A stretch of DNA of 64,000 nucleotides from Desulfosporosinus fructosivorans (GTDB lineage: Bacteria; Bacillota; Desulfitobacteriia; Desulfitobacteriales; Desulfitobacteriaceae), in assembly GCF_004766045.1 (NCBI RefSeq), contig NZ_SPQQ01000005.1:310001-374000 (forward strand), in the 5' to 3' direction. Below the pieces are notes generated by a model that did no database searches, was not told where the DNA came from, and worked only from the letters and a program-made list of their open reading frames with translations. Positions 9,459 through 17,548 of the stretch are shown one piece after another; positions within the stretch are counted from its first letter, which is position 1; every line of letters begins with the position of its first letter. Both the position numbers and the translations under genes were made by a program.

Positions 9459-9869
9459 TTATTTCCCCCTGTGTTTCTGCTTCGCTTTGTGAATAGCCAT
9501 TTCACGCTTTTTAGCTTGAGCCGCTTCCTTCATCTGGCGACTGGTGATTTGTCGTTCTTGCTTGTTACCTTCCAATTGGACTCTGAGCGCTTCTTGAGCT
9601 TTTGTAGATATACCATGAGTGTTGATTTCCTTTGCTGCGATTCTAGCTAAACGTTTAGGATTTACGACACGTTCAACGACTGTTTTAACCGTCACTGCTT
9701 TGGAAGGCTTTGTTAATAACGTCAATATTGTGCGATCTAAGAAATCTAGTACGTCTGCGTCATGGGGTTCCGTACCAAAAACAAATCTCATAGCTGTTAG
9801 TTTAGAATCCACACATTCTTCAATGACACCAACCCAAAATTGTCCATTATGATAGATCGTCAATTTCAC
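9459..9869 (-). CDS. yjdF: YjdF family protein
   Basis: 136 residues of the small YjdF (DUF2992) family: an N-terminal KLTIYHNGQFWVGV and LTAMRFVFGTEPHD segment, then a very basic Lys/Arg/Gln-rich helical tail ending in KAKQKHRGK. GTG start at 9869, directly after a GGGGGG ribosome site that follows a small hairpin. Molecular function is not known for the family; the riboswitch upstream responds to azaaromatic compounds in studied species, suggesting a role in coping with such toxins. Confidence 0.85.
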   Translation of the reverse strand: MKLTIYHNGQFWVGVIEECVDSKLTAMRFVFGTEPHDADVLDFLDRTILTLLTKPSKAVTVKTVVERVVNPKRLARIAAKEINTHGISTKAQEALRVQLEGNKQERQITSRQMKEAAQAKKREMAIHKAKQKHRGK

Positions 9870-9880
9870 ATATATCCCCC

Positions 9881-9998
9881 CTCTAATTAATAATTAGAGA
9901 ACGATGGACATCCCGAGGGGGAAGGTTACTGACATTGGTAAGACAACCAATGCATCCGGACTACCTACCGGATCGTGTTTTTACGTTCCATAAATATT
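9881..9998 (-). promoter_or_regulatory. yjdF riboswitch (azaaromatic-sensing)
   Basis: The leader of yjdF folds into several short helices: ATCCGG/CCGGAT, CATTGGTT/ACCAATG, conserved-looking ACACGATCC and TCAGTAACCTTCCCCCTC blocks, and GATGTCCATCGTT. A last hairpin CTCTAATTA/TAATTAGAG (9881-9899) ends right before the ribosome site, so ligand binding probably acts on translation. Assigned from the gene context and resemblance to the yjdF motif as I remember it; a covariance search is needed. Confidence 0.75.
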
Positions 9999-10160
9999 AT
10001 ATAGATCCGCTTAATTAAAAGCAACGTATCACCCTGAAAGTGAAAGCAAGAAGATATTTTAAATGCGACTTTTCTTATCCATGTTTTTTCCTTTCGTGAC
10101 CGTAAAATTATCTATATCAGTTCATAAGCTTTACTCGTTATTTATTCACCTATTAGCATT
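9999..10160. other. Intergenic, nothing clear
   Basis: Should hold the yjdF promoter; I see no unambiguous -35/-10 pair and no gene. Confidence 0.4.
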
Positions 10161-11287
10161 CTACAAATAACGAGCGATAATCCGAACCAACTTTGCAGGG
10201 AACTCTTTTAGATTTGTAATATCCAGAAATCGTTCTTTTCCATAGATATGACTAATCACATCCTTATCCTGGCCGATTGCGGCTGCTAGAAATGTAATTC
10301 CTTTCCGTTCATATTCGGCTATTGTCTGTTGCATGTCTTCAACTGCATAACTTCCGGTATAATCGTCCATTGCTTTGGGTTGTCCGTCACTTATGCTAAT
10401 CAATAGCTTTGTCTGTTGGGAGGAAACAGTTAATCGATCCGCAATAATTCTAAGAGCCATTCCATCACGGTTATTACTTCTGCCGCGAATCCCCATAAGC
10501 CTAAATCGGTCATTGGAATCTGGTTTATCATAGTCCGTATAGGCAAAAATCGACATTTGCTCCAACTTAGAAACATCCGCAGTATCACCGTAGACCATTA
10601 TGGGAATATCACAAATTTGACAAAACTCATAGACAGCAATAACTGCACGCTTTGCTGCTTCTAATCTCCCAAAAGCTGACATAGAGGCTGATTCATCAAC
10701 CCTTAAGCCCGCCACAAGGGAGGGGGATTCAGATGGCGGACGTTTCTTAGAAAAATACCTGAAATCCCGATAAGCAACGCTATCTGCTTGAAATTTACTG
10801 CCATAATAATGATTTCTCGCAAATTCAGAAGAAATATCATGTTCCAACAGTGGAAGTGTCTTTCTGGCGATTTCCCGCACGATCGGCATAAGTTCCTTAC
10901 TTAGATTGGCATATTCCTGTTGGTTTTCCAATCCGTAATCTGGACGGTGGACAATGAGCTTGACCCCTTTATGAATTGACTTGGACACAACTTCCCTAGC
11001 ATCTCGATTCAGCTTTTTACGGAAATCCCGATCTTTTTGTAACGCATCCTCGGATATTGTTTCAGGATTTGCCTGATGATATTTGGGAGAGCCATCCTCT
11101 CCCAAATCCGAACTTTCTATATCGGTAGATTCATCCGAAACATTGGAAGAACCTTCGTCACTATCAGCAGACTTCTTAAAGGCGATCCCATTTTCCTCTG
11201 CTTGGTTGTCAGTGTCAAAATCGGTGTTGTCTATATCTCCCCATGTCCTTATCTCTTCTGCATCAGAATTTGGTTTTTTTTTACTTC
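10161..11287 (-). CDS. VWA domain part of an AAA-VWA protein (frame-shifted)
   Basis: Von Willebrand factor A domain with a MIDAS metal site: VDESASMS (DxSxS) near the middle and ISDGQP towards the end. It resembles the C-terminal domain of CobT and of the magnesium-chelatase D subunit. The frame is open from 11287 and begins with a strongly acidic linker (SDAEE, DTDNQAEE, DSDEGSSN, DESTDIESSD). It contains no ATG, GTG or TTG until a TTG at 11105 with no ribosome site. The preceding MoxR gene ends in this frame's A9 run, and shifting -1 there joins both into one 744-residue AAA-acidic linker-VWA protein. I therefore list the whole open frame. Confidence 0.75.
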
Positions 11288-12394
11288 AATCTCAAGTTCA
11301 TTTAAGCTGACTAACAAACCATGGCTTTCTAGTGCTTCTTCCAATAGTTCGATTTCTTCGGAATCGGTTGTTATCTTGTAGATGACTTTATGATAAAGGG
11401 ATTCTTTTGCTGAGGCACCTCCAGCAACCGCATCTGCCCAGTAAAAAAATGAACGCATACCAGCCACGCCTTTAATCGCATTGGCTCGGGCTGTTTTGTC
11501 CAAAAGAATAATTATATCGGCTAATACATCCAATACCAATGGATTCCTATAATTGGTTTTGGCAATCGCACGTTCTATCATGATTTCTTTGGTTGGCAAG
11601 TCCATCTTTTCCGTGTGTTGAACCCTGTCACGCAATGCCTCGTTTAGCGGTCTGCACCCTGTATAACTGCGGTTTGTCGTAATGACTACTATAAAGTCTG
11701 GATGTCTGCGTATTATTTCTGTAGGGAGATTGATGCTTCCATCGAGCTCTAAGGCAGAGTTTAGGGCCATTAACACAGCAGCATCTCGAATAACGGTTGG
11801 TTCCTGTATTTCCAGAAGATAGCCTTTTTGATAGGCTCTGACTATTTCGGAGGGGTAAAATCGATACTCAACCACTTCACCCTCAGTATTTTCATTAACC
11901 AGCTTCAGTACTTGCTTCATTTTTAAAGCAGCCTGTTCCTGTGTAACCCCCAGTACGTCCATCAATATTTCCGTTGTGCTTTGAAAGCCATCGCTCTCAT
12001 ATAATGCGTTCAAAACGATTTGTTCCACAGGCTCCATCTTCTCTAATCGCTCCGATGAAATAACGGGCAAAATAGCGCCAATAATATCTGATTTATCCAT
12101 ATCCGCAAAACATGTCACTTTCGTATAGGGCAAACCGGAGTTAGCTGACAATGCTTTTGCAAGTTGTGTTTTGCCAGAACCAGCATCACCTTCTAGTAGA
12201 ATGTTGGCGATTTTCATTTCCCTGCGATTCCAATTGCGTTTTATTTCTTTACAAATACGCAGTTCTTCCTCGCTTACCTTATGAGATAATGGCTTTTTCC
12301 AAACAAGTTCTTTTTCTACATCAGTCAGTTGTCTTGTAGGTGACAAATAATATTCTTCACGGATGCTGTCACACCCATGTTCTATTGTGTTCAA
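11249..12394 (-). CDS. MoxR-type AAA+ ATPase part of an AAA-VWA protein
   Basis: 381 residues. Walker A GDAGSGKTQ near residue 68; a sensor region VVITTNRSYTGCRPL; arginine-rich ALRDRVQ. MoxR ATPases pair with VWA proteins to remodel or load metal into client proteins. TTG start at 12394 after AAAGGAGAATTG. The zero-frame end is QILMQKR then stop, past a run of nine A at 11274-11282. Moving one base back at A AAA AAC continues without interruption into the VWA frame. Second gene of a three-gene unit after the DUF6530-like gene (24-nt gap). Confidence 0.85.
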   Translation of the reverse strand: MNTIEHGCDSIREEYYLSPTRQLTDVEKELVWKKPLSHKVSEEELRICKEIKRNWNRREMKIANILLEGDAGSGKTQLAKALSANSGLPYTKVTCFADMDKSDIIGAILPVISSERLEKMEPVEQIVLNALYESDGFQSTTEILMDVLGVTQEQAALKMKQVLKLVNENTEGEVVEYRFYPSEIVRAYQKGYLLEIQEPTVIRDAAVLMALNSALELDGSINLPTEIIRRHPDFIVVITTNRSYTGCRPLNEALRDRVQHTEKMDLPTKEIMIERAIAKTNYRNPLVLDVLADIIILLDKTARANAIKGVAGMRSFFYWADAVAGGASAKESLYHKVIYKITTDSEEIELLEEALESHGLLVSLNELEIEVKKNQILMQKR

Positions 12395-12418
12395 AACAAT
12401 TCTCCTTTTCTAGCATTT

Positions 12419-12898
12419 CTAATACCCCATTTCTTTTAATAGCCGGGATAAGACACGAAGTCGCTCTCCAATCATTTCACCATCATCACTAAGAGCCTGA
12501 GAAAACAGTTTAATATCCTCATCAATCATGGGATTTTCTGTACAAACGGAAACACTCATGGCATCCCCTTGCAACCCAATACGGTCAATCAGTGTCTTAT
12601 CAGGATCATACAGTTTCGGGAACCGATAAGCGTCCTGGAAATATAAGCTGGTTCTACAAGTCAAAATGGCAAGGTCAAGAACACGGTGCATTGGCAACTC
12701 TTCTGATTGACGAGACCATTTTTCTCCTGTATAACGCCATACTTTGGCGGAAATATCCAGTTTCCCTCGATCATTCCACTGGGCTAGCCCCAAGGAGAGC
12801 CCTTTGGCATCTGTATCGTGAGCCTTCCGGCCATCAATATTTTCATAGTTTTCAGATATAATGACCGGTTTATGTTTTAAAGTAGTTGGTATTTTCAT
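12419..12898 (-). CDS. DUF6530-like protein
   Basis: 159 residues, soluble, no signal peptide. It has a GLSLGLAQWNDRGK stretch and DISAKVWRYTGEKWSRQSEE, which I recognise as the DUF6530 type of Firmicutes proteins found near MoxR/VWA genes. Function unknown. It begins the unit that continues with the AAA and VWA frames; ATG 12898 has AAGGAGGC upstream. Possibly the client or adaptor of the ATPase, by context only. Confidence 0.65.
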   Translation of the reverse strand: MKIPTTLKHKPVIISENYENIDGRKAHDTDAKGLSLGLAQWNDRGKLDISAKVWRYTGEKWSRQSEELPMHRVLDLAILTCRTSLYFQDAYRFPKLYDPDKTLIDRIGLQGDAMSVSVCTENPMIDEDIKLFSQALSDDGEMIGERLRVLSRLLKEMGY

Positions 12899-12920
12899 GA
12901 ATAAGCCTCCTTGAGTTCAT

Positions 12921-12951
12921 TTAGTATATTAGTAATTTAGTAAACTACTAA
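12921..12951 (-). promoter_or_regulatory. TTAGTA repeat operator
   Basis: Three direct TTAGTA units start at 12921, 12929 and 12937 (8-bp period) and an inverted TACTAA sits at 12946-12951, making a TTAGTA-N3-TACTAA palindrome. The array directly follows the -10 and would cover the transcription start. Regulator unknown. Confidence 0.6.
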
Positions 12952-12955
12952 TTGA

Positions 12956-12984
12956 ATTATAACCAATATCCCAAACTATGTCAA
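12956..12984 (-). promoter_or_regulatory. Consensus promoter of the DUF6530-MoxR-VWA unit
   Basis: Minus-strand TTGACA (12979-12984), 17 nt, TATAAT (12956-12961): a perfect sigma-A promoter. Confidence 0.85.
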
Positions 12985-13025
12985 CTGAAGGATAAAGATA
13001 GATATTGAATCTTCAATTCAAAAGC

Positions 13026-13077
13026 AAAATGCGTTGGTGTGAGAACCATATCTCAACCAACGCATTAAATATTTCTA
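13026..13077. repeat. Hairpin repeat, copy 1 (terminator-like)
   Basis: A 52-bp sequence also present at 27967-28019. Core hairpin GCGTTGGT/ACCAACGC with inner TGAGA/TCTCA. On the minus strand it follows the ferredoxin operon and is trailed by a T-rich stretch, so it likely terminates that operon. Confidence 0.65.
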
Positions 13078-13112
13078 CATCAATCTCTTCAAGCAGTGAA
13101 TCCAATGAATGA

Positions 13113-13391
13113 TTACTGTTTCGGTTCTCCGGAGTACATATCCAAACTTTTTATTGCCCCATACTTGCACCATTTCATACAGGTTCCGCATTTTATGCAC
13201 TTTTGTTCATCGATCACATACGCTTTCCCACGTTCTCCGCTGATCGCCCCAGCCTTGCAAACTTTTTTACATCTGTCGCAGCCCCGGCATTTTTCAGCGT
13301 TAATCTGATACCGGCAGGGAGGTGTGACTGGATTTCTATTTGGCTTCCCATCTGCATTCTTTTTGAGACGAGAAAGTATATCCTTTAGCAT
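13113..13391 (-). CDS. Two-[4Fe-4S] ferredoxin
   Basis: 92 residues. A basic N-terminal helix, then CRGCDRCKKVCKAG and CIKCGTCMKWCKYG, each a full CxxCxxCxxxC cluster motif. Similar to the C-terminal ferredoxin domain of NuoF/HydB-type subunits. ATG 13391 overlaps the stop of the small upstream gene (ATGCTAA) with GAAGG before it, so translation is coupled. Probably an electron carrier working with the membrane polyferredoxin upstream. Confidence 0.85.
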   Translation of the reverse strand: MLKDILSRLKKNADGKPNRNPVTPPCRYQINAEKCRGCDRCKKVCKAGAISGERGKAYVIDEQKCIKCGTCMKWCKYGAIKSLDMYSGEPKQ

Positions 13392-13573
13392 TTTGCACCT
13401 TCTTTTTTCTTTAAACGATCTATCCATATCCCACACAGCTTCTGGTTATAGCCTTTAGCAATTAAAATCGTATTCTTAAATATTTTAGACCCATTGTAAG
13501 TCAAACAGCATTCCCGTTCATCGATAGGACCGATGCTGTATTTTTCATATTTCTTGTAAGTCATGCCACTCAC
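13385..13573 (-). CDS. Small basic protein of the ferredoxin operon, unknown
   Basis: 62 residues, Lys/Tyr/Cys-rich, no recognised motif beyond two Cys in ECCLTYNG and a C-terminal GAKC. Coupled to the ferredoxin start. It may be a remnant of a longer gene: another open frame just upstream (about 13575-13665 minus) carries a TTQAAAAKDLALRQ-type tail without a start. Confidence 0.45.
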   Translation of the reverse strand: MSGMTYKKYEKYSIGPIDERECCLTYNGSKIFKNTILIAKGYNQKLCGIWIDRLKKKEGAKC

Positions 13574-13713
13574 GCCTGATTCGTAAATTGAGGCTTTGAC
13601 TTAGTGTCCGCTTGTCGTAGCGCCAAATCTTTTGCCGCTGCCGCCTGGGTGGTATTTATTATTTTATCTCAAGAAAACATTATGAATCTCCGTATAATAA
13701 GTTTTTGTATGGG

Positions 13714-14268
13714 TCACTTTTTCAAGAATCCCGATGTTATGGCTTTGGACGGGCAATTCTTTTTGCACTTGCCGCAACGTATGCATTCAATGTGGTTCGG
13801 TGTTTTATATGGTTCAATATCCATTTTACAAACATCAAGGCATACTCCGCATTTGGTGCAGCTTTCTTGATTGACCTTGTATTCGCCGAAAGGAAGCAGA
13901 TTACACCAACCAAGGATTGGGCCCACAGGGCACAGATATTTGCACAACGGACGGCTAATTACAATACACAACAGGGCAAACATCGCCCACCCGCTTGCTA
14001 AGCCCGCATTAAATGTATGCGCTTCATTCATCGAGGTGGTAGAGTACCCGAACAGATTCGCGGCTACCATCAACATCAGTAAGACATATTTCATGTACCT
14101 TAAGTGCTTATCGCCTTTGAAAGACCGAATTTTTTTCGGAAATGGTATCTTATTCAGCAAGTCTTGCAAAAGTCCGAAGGGACATATTCTACCACAGAAG
14201 AATCTGCCGCAAAATACACTCAATACAAAGAGGATTGTCAGCAATACGGCTGAAATATTCGCGGTCAC
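13714..14268 (-). CDS. NapH-like membrane polyferredoxin, short form
   Basis: 184 residues. CGRFFCGRICPFGLLQ is the signature of NapH/CcoG-type membrane ferredoxins; CKYLCPVGP follows, then CTKCGVCLDVCKMD and CIRCGKCKKNCPSKA for two 4Fe-4S clusters at the cytosolic end. Three membrane helices are visible where the family usually has four or more, so the N-terminus is short. I prefer GTG 14268, 7 nt after GGAGG, over ATG 14274, which is too close. Passes electrons across or along the membrane, partner unknown. Second gene of the MarR-led operon. Confidence 0.75.
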   Translation of the reverse strand: MTANISAVLLTILFVLSVFCGRFFCGRICPFGLLQDLLNKIPFPKKIRSFKGDKHLRYMKYVLLMLMVAANLFGYSTTSMNEAHTFNAGLASGWAMFALLCIVISRPLCKYLCPVGPILGWCNLLPFGEYKVNQESCTKCGVCLDVCKMDIEPYKTPNHIECIRCGKCKKNCPSKAITSGFLKK

Positions 14269-14335
14269 TATCATGCCTCCAATATTTGCGCGCCATTCTC
14301 ATATCAACGACGCCATTTTCTCAAATGAAATAGAA

Positions 14336-14800
14336 TTATTTTTCTTTTTCAATCTTATCAGCCGATTTACTGTCAAAAAGATCGTTAATATCAGTGGCAA
14401 ACCGTAATATTGTAGCTTGCTCGTTGTCACTGTAGTGTTCGAAAAAGGACAACCACTCTTGTCTGGCTTCGCTATGGATTTTTTTATGCTCGCCATACAC
14501 AGACTGTCCGCCCTCAGTCAGTCGAAAGTAAATTTCTTTGTTATTTTCCGGCTCCTGGTAACTCTCTATTAAGCCCTTACCTAGTAACTTTTTGCAGATT
14601 CTACTTATGCCTCCCCGCGTCAGGCCCATCTTTTCGGAAATTTTTGTTACATTCGGATGGTCAGTCATACCAATCCAGTCAAGACAGTGTACTTCCGCAA
14701 GGCTGATTTCATCCAACAGACCCTCTTGTTTATGTTGGAATACGTCCGAGCGCTCCTGTATTTTTATAAAAATGTCTAAGATCTTCAGGGCTTGATTCAT
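14336..14800 (-). CDS. MarR family regulator 1
   Basis: 154 residues, winged helix: VTKISEKMGLTRGGISRICKKLLGKGLIES is the recognition region (about residues 50-80), followed by the wing EPENNKEIYFRLTEGG. ATG 14800 with GGAGG 6 nt upstream; the longer frame to 14941 would read through the promoter and operators. It heads the ferredoxin operon and is 50-60% alike by eye to the MarR at 17029, with the wing sequence KEIYFRLT identical. Probably autoregulated. Confidence 0.88.
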   Translation of the reverse strand: MNQALKILDIFIKIQERSDVFQHKQEGLLDEISLAEVHCLDWIGMTDHPNVTKISEKMGLTRGGISRICKKLLGKGLIESYQEPENNKEIYFRLTEGGQSVYGEHKKIHSEARQEWLSFFEHYSDNEQATILRFATDINDLFDSKSADKIEKEK

Positions 14801-14815
14801 ACGATCCCTCCTTTT

Positions 14816-14869
14816 TTGTTGACGTGGTAACAATAATAATTTATCACGTTTTTGTTCCCTTGTCAACAA
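14816..14869 (-). promoter_or_regulatory. Promoter and double MarR operator of the ferredoxin operon
   Basis: Minus-strand TTGACA (14861-14866), 17 nt, TAAATT (14838-14843). Two palindromes TTGTT-N8-AACAA lie at 14852-14869 (over the -35) and 14816-14833 (just past the -10). The same palindrome sits at the MFS and second MarR promoters. Confidence 0.75.
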
Positions 14870-14994
14870 AAGTTCTGTTTCAACCGCGATAACGAACGGC
14901 GTGCGGCCATTGATTAAATCGCACATCACAACTTCCTCCATACTCTTACTTTATTCACAGAATATGTATCCAGCTTAAGAGTGTGACAAGCTCA

Positions 14995-15050
14995 TACCCA
15001 GGCCTGTCCCAGAATCGACAGCGCTGTCGATTCTGGGACAGGCCCGGGTA
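14995..15050. repeat. 56-bp near-perfect palindrome
   Basis: 15001-15022 and 15023-15044 are exact inverted copies with no loop; with one mismatch the arms extend to 28 bp each. No T-run and no frame. It could be a recombination or transposon remnant rather than a terminator. Confidence 0.75.
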
Positions 15051-15052
15051 CC

Positions 15053-15175
15053 TATAAGAACCTTGCTGCCGGACTCCACTGGATCAAAACCAATCCATTA
15101 GGTCAATGGGAACCAGATATTATCATGTTATCCCACCAACAACCACTACAATCCACTGCGAATTTAGGGGGATAA
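15053..15175 (+). pseudogene. Gene 3' end remnant, unknown
   Basis: An open stretch without a start codon ending in stop at 15173: it reads YKNLAAGLHW, then KTNPLGQWEP and LSHQQPLQST. It begins immediately after the big palindrome, so it is a truncated end. Looks like coding text, family not recognised. Confidence 0.35.
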
Positions 15176-15234
15176 ATAAAGGAAACTTGGCTGTGGCCAA
15201 GAATTAGCGAAGAAATTTTTGACACCGAGACATA

Positions 15235-15260
15235 AAAAGGCGGCCCTACGGCCGCCTTTT
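15235..15260. terminator. Strong bidirectional hairpin
   Basis: AAAAGGCGGCC / GGCCGCCTTTT with a 4-nt loop; works in both directions. Confidence 0.8.
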
Positions 15261-15349
15261 ATACAGGATCAACTATGGTACCTTTTCTACGAATATTTCT
15301 TTTTATGGCATTCACTACGCTTAGAATAAGTTCAACGCCCACATTTTAT

Positions 15350-15499
15350 CTAACCCGGTTCTGCCACTTCGACGCAGTCCGCTTTCGACGTCAAAGAACA
15401 AAGGAACTTACATCCTTTTAGTACTAACGCTTGAGTGTAGCCATCTCCAATATCCTTGCGCTGATACTTACTATTCCAACCTTCAAACCATTTTTTCAT
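15350..15499 (-). pseudogene. Short gene remnant, unknown
   Basis: 49 codons from ATG 15499: MKKWFEGWNS, then DIGDGYTQALVLKG and a Cys-containing end. No ribosome site; the upstream bases are closed in this frame. The rest of 15261-15675 holds no gene I can support. Confidence 0.25.
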
Positions 15500-15675
15500 T
15501 ACAGGAACATCGTTAGCCCAATGTCATTCGCATTTGTGGTTTAAAACAGAAAGCATAATTCTCTTCCTGGTTCATACGATGCGTATGGATTTTATCATTC
15601 GCCAAATACCACTTACAATAGGGGAGACGAGTGAGAGCTAAGAATATTTTTAAGATTGTATAAAATTTTTTAATT

Positions 15676-16863
15676 TTATTTTTTAATATATGGTTGTAAT
15701 TTCGAGAATAAAATTAGCGATCCAATCATAACACAAGTTGCCACTCCATATAGAATGCCCGGACTTAATGAATATATAGCTGCTGCTGCAAGAGGAACAA
15801 GAACTCTGTAAGCCGACTGCAAACTTTGATTTACACCTTGTAATTTTCCTTGGCTACTTTCGTCTACAGACTGCGAGAGTCGTCCGTTGTAGGACGGATC
15901 GAACAAGCCTTCGCCTAGCGTGATACTCATAACCGCAGCAAGAATAAGTACTGGAGACGAGATATGAATACTAAGAATTATTAGCGTAAGTCCCAGTGCT
16001 AGTCCGAAAAGACCAACAATACCAATATTTTGCTCACTGAACTTTTTAAGAAGAAGCGGTAATAACACAGCTCGCGAAATAATATCGCAGGCTCCAATAA
16101 GAGTAAATATACCACCGATAAGCGCGGGCCCCCACGAGTAAATATCTTTTAAGAAGATGCTGAAATTGAATTGATAGATTCCTAATCCCACATAGAAGAA
16201 TCCTCCGACGATGATAAGCGCTCTGGCCTCTTTCATGGTGAAAATATCTTTGAACTGACCCAAGATATTGAAACTTTTTATCGAAAAATGGGTTGATCGT
16301 TTTTCGGGAGACAGTGATTCCGGCAGAAAGAAATAGGTACAAATAACGGAGAGGAACATTATACCTGCCGTAACAAAAAACGGCAGCGTAATTGAAATGG
16401 CGCCAAGCGGACCTCCTAGTGCAGGCCCTATCATGCATCCTATTCCCATGGCAGCACCTATATAGCTAAACCATTTTGTGCGCTCCTGCGGCTCGGTGCT
16501 ATCAGCAATGTAAGCAAACAACGTACTGATATTGCCTGCTGTTAGTCCATCAATTATCCGGCCCAGAAAGAGCACCCACAGCGCCCCACCGATACCAAAC
16601 AGAATATATCCTATAACAGATCCGAGTAAACTAATGATTAAAATCTTTTTTCTACCGTAGCGATCGCTTAATGCCCCAAATATTGGCGCTGCCAAAAAAG
16701 TGCAAGCCGCAAAAACTGATGCCAGCGCACTCATTCCTACAACTATTTGCGAAGCGGGCAAGTAGTTGCCAAGTAAAAATGGCAATAGCGGGAACACCAC
16801 CGTCATCCCGATTCCATTCATCAACACAATCCCCACAATGATCCACAGAAATTTTTTATGCAT
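15676..16863 (-). CDS. MFS multidrug/tetracycline-type exporter
   Basis: 395 residues, twelve predicted membrane helices, TetA-like. GALSDRYGRKK is the motif A loop between helices 2 and 3 (near residue 65); GRIIDGLTAGN resembles motif B; ALGGPLG lies near the motif C region. Exports small hydrophobic drugs by proton antiport in relatives. ATG 16863 follows GAGAGGTGAG. The promoter carries two MarR operators, so it is probably induced when the nearby MarR protein binds a ligand. Confidence 0.88.
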   Translation of the reverse strand: MHKKFLWIIVGIVLMNGIGMTVVFPLLPFLLGNYLPASQIVVGMSALASVFAACTFLAAPIFGALSDRYGRKKILIISLLGSVIGYILFGIGGALWVLFLGRIIDGLTAGNISTLFAYIADSTEPQERTKWFSYIGAAMGIGCMIGPALGGPLGAISITLPFFVTAGIMFLSVICTYFFLPESLSPEKRSTHFSIKSFNILGQFKDIFTMKEARALIIVGGFFYVGLGIYQFNFSIFLKDIYSWGPALIGGIFTLIGACDIISRAVLLPLLLKKFSEQNIGIVGLFGLALGLTLIILSIHISSPVLILAAVMSITLGEGLFDPSYNGRLSQSVDESSQGKLQGVNQSLQSAYRVLVPLAAAAIYSLSPGILYGVATCVMIGSLILFSKLQPYIKK

Positions 16864-16886
16864 TTAAAATTCTCACCTCTCGAAAT

Positions 16887-16949
16887 AAATTACTTATGTT
16901 TCCTTGGCAACATAAGTAATTTACCATTTTATCGTTTCCTTGTCAACAA
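16887..16949 (-). promoter_or_regulatory. Promoter and double MarR operator of the MFS gene
   Basis: TTGACA (minus, 16941-16946), 17 nt, TAAATT (16918-16923). Operator 1 (16932-16949) is TCGTT-N8-AACAA over the -35. Operator 2 is a palindrome with perfect 14-bp arms at 16887-16900 and 16909-16922, core ATGTT-N8-AACAT, overlapping the -10 and start site. Confidence 0.8.
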
Positions 16950-16957
16950 TAAAATGA

Positions 16958-16998
16958 GGCTGTATCATACGCTGATGTTCCAGCGTTTTGATACAGCC
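16958..16998 (-). terminator. Hairpin after MarR 2
   Basis: GGCTGTATCA/TGATACAGCC arms with an inner CGCTG/CAGCG. A second GATACAGCCCC follows at 17008-17026, so the stem arm is duplicated. Confidence 0.6.
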
Positions 16999-17028
16999 CC
17001 CTTTAGGCTACTTTTTGATACAGCCCCA

Positions 17029-17514
17029 TTATTCAAAATCATTTCTATTTGTTATATCTACACCTTGCTTCTTTATTTCTGCATCCAAATGCCTACTATA
17101 CTTTTCCACGAAGCTAAGCATACTGTCAAATTGTTCCTCGGTTACCTGCTCAAATACGGCTTTATCCCGCTCTTGAAACTCTTTGTGCAGTTCCTCATGG
17201 ACTTTATAAATTACTTGCCCTTGCGAAGTCAAGCGGAAATAGATTTCTTTCTTATTATCCGGTTTCTGATAGCTTTCAATGATACCCTTTTTTATGAGCT
17301 TCTTGGTCATTTTGCTTATGGCGCCCCTAGTCATATAAAAGGACTCCGCAAGTTTTGTCACGTTGGACCCTACATTTCTTCCAATGTATTCGATGCAATG
17401 TACTTCAGAAGACTTATAACCCTTAAGACTGTCTTCCATCTTAAACTTATTAAGCCAAGCCATCTTGTTTAATAAGTCCCTGAAACCCATTGTGACCTGT
17501 TCTTCTCTGTTCAT
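17029..17514 (-). CDS. MarR family regulator 2
   Basis: 161 residues, winged helix VTKLAESFYMTRGAISKMTKKLIKKGIIES with wing KPDNKKEIYFRLT. ATG 17514 has GGAGG 7 nt upstream; a longer frame to 17541 lacks a site. Its own promoter bears a TTGTT-N8-AACAA palindrome. Divided from the MFS gene only by a terminator and that gene's operators; likely controls the exporter, itself and perhaps MarR 1. Confidence 0.88.
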   Translation of the reverse strand: MNREEQVTMGFRDLLNKMAWLNKFKMEDSLKGYKSSEVHCIEYIGRNVGSNVTKLAESFYMTRGAISKMTKKLIKKGIIESYQKPDNKKEIYFRLTSQGQVIYKVHEELHKEFQERDKAVFEQVTEEQFDSMLSFVEKYSRHLDAEIKKQGVDITNRNDFE

Positions 17515-17548
17515 GGCCTGTCCTCCCACCCGTTGGTGCATTAACTAT

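Noticed and set aside
14299..14496. 65-codon minus frame
   Set aside because: Overlaps MarR1 in another frame without a ribosome site.
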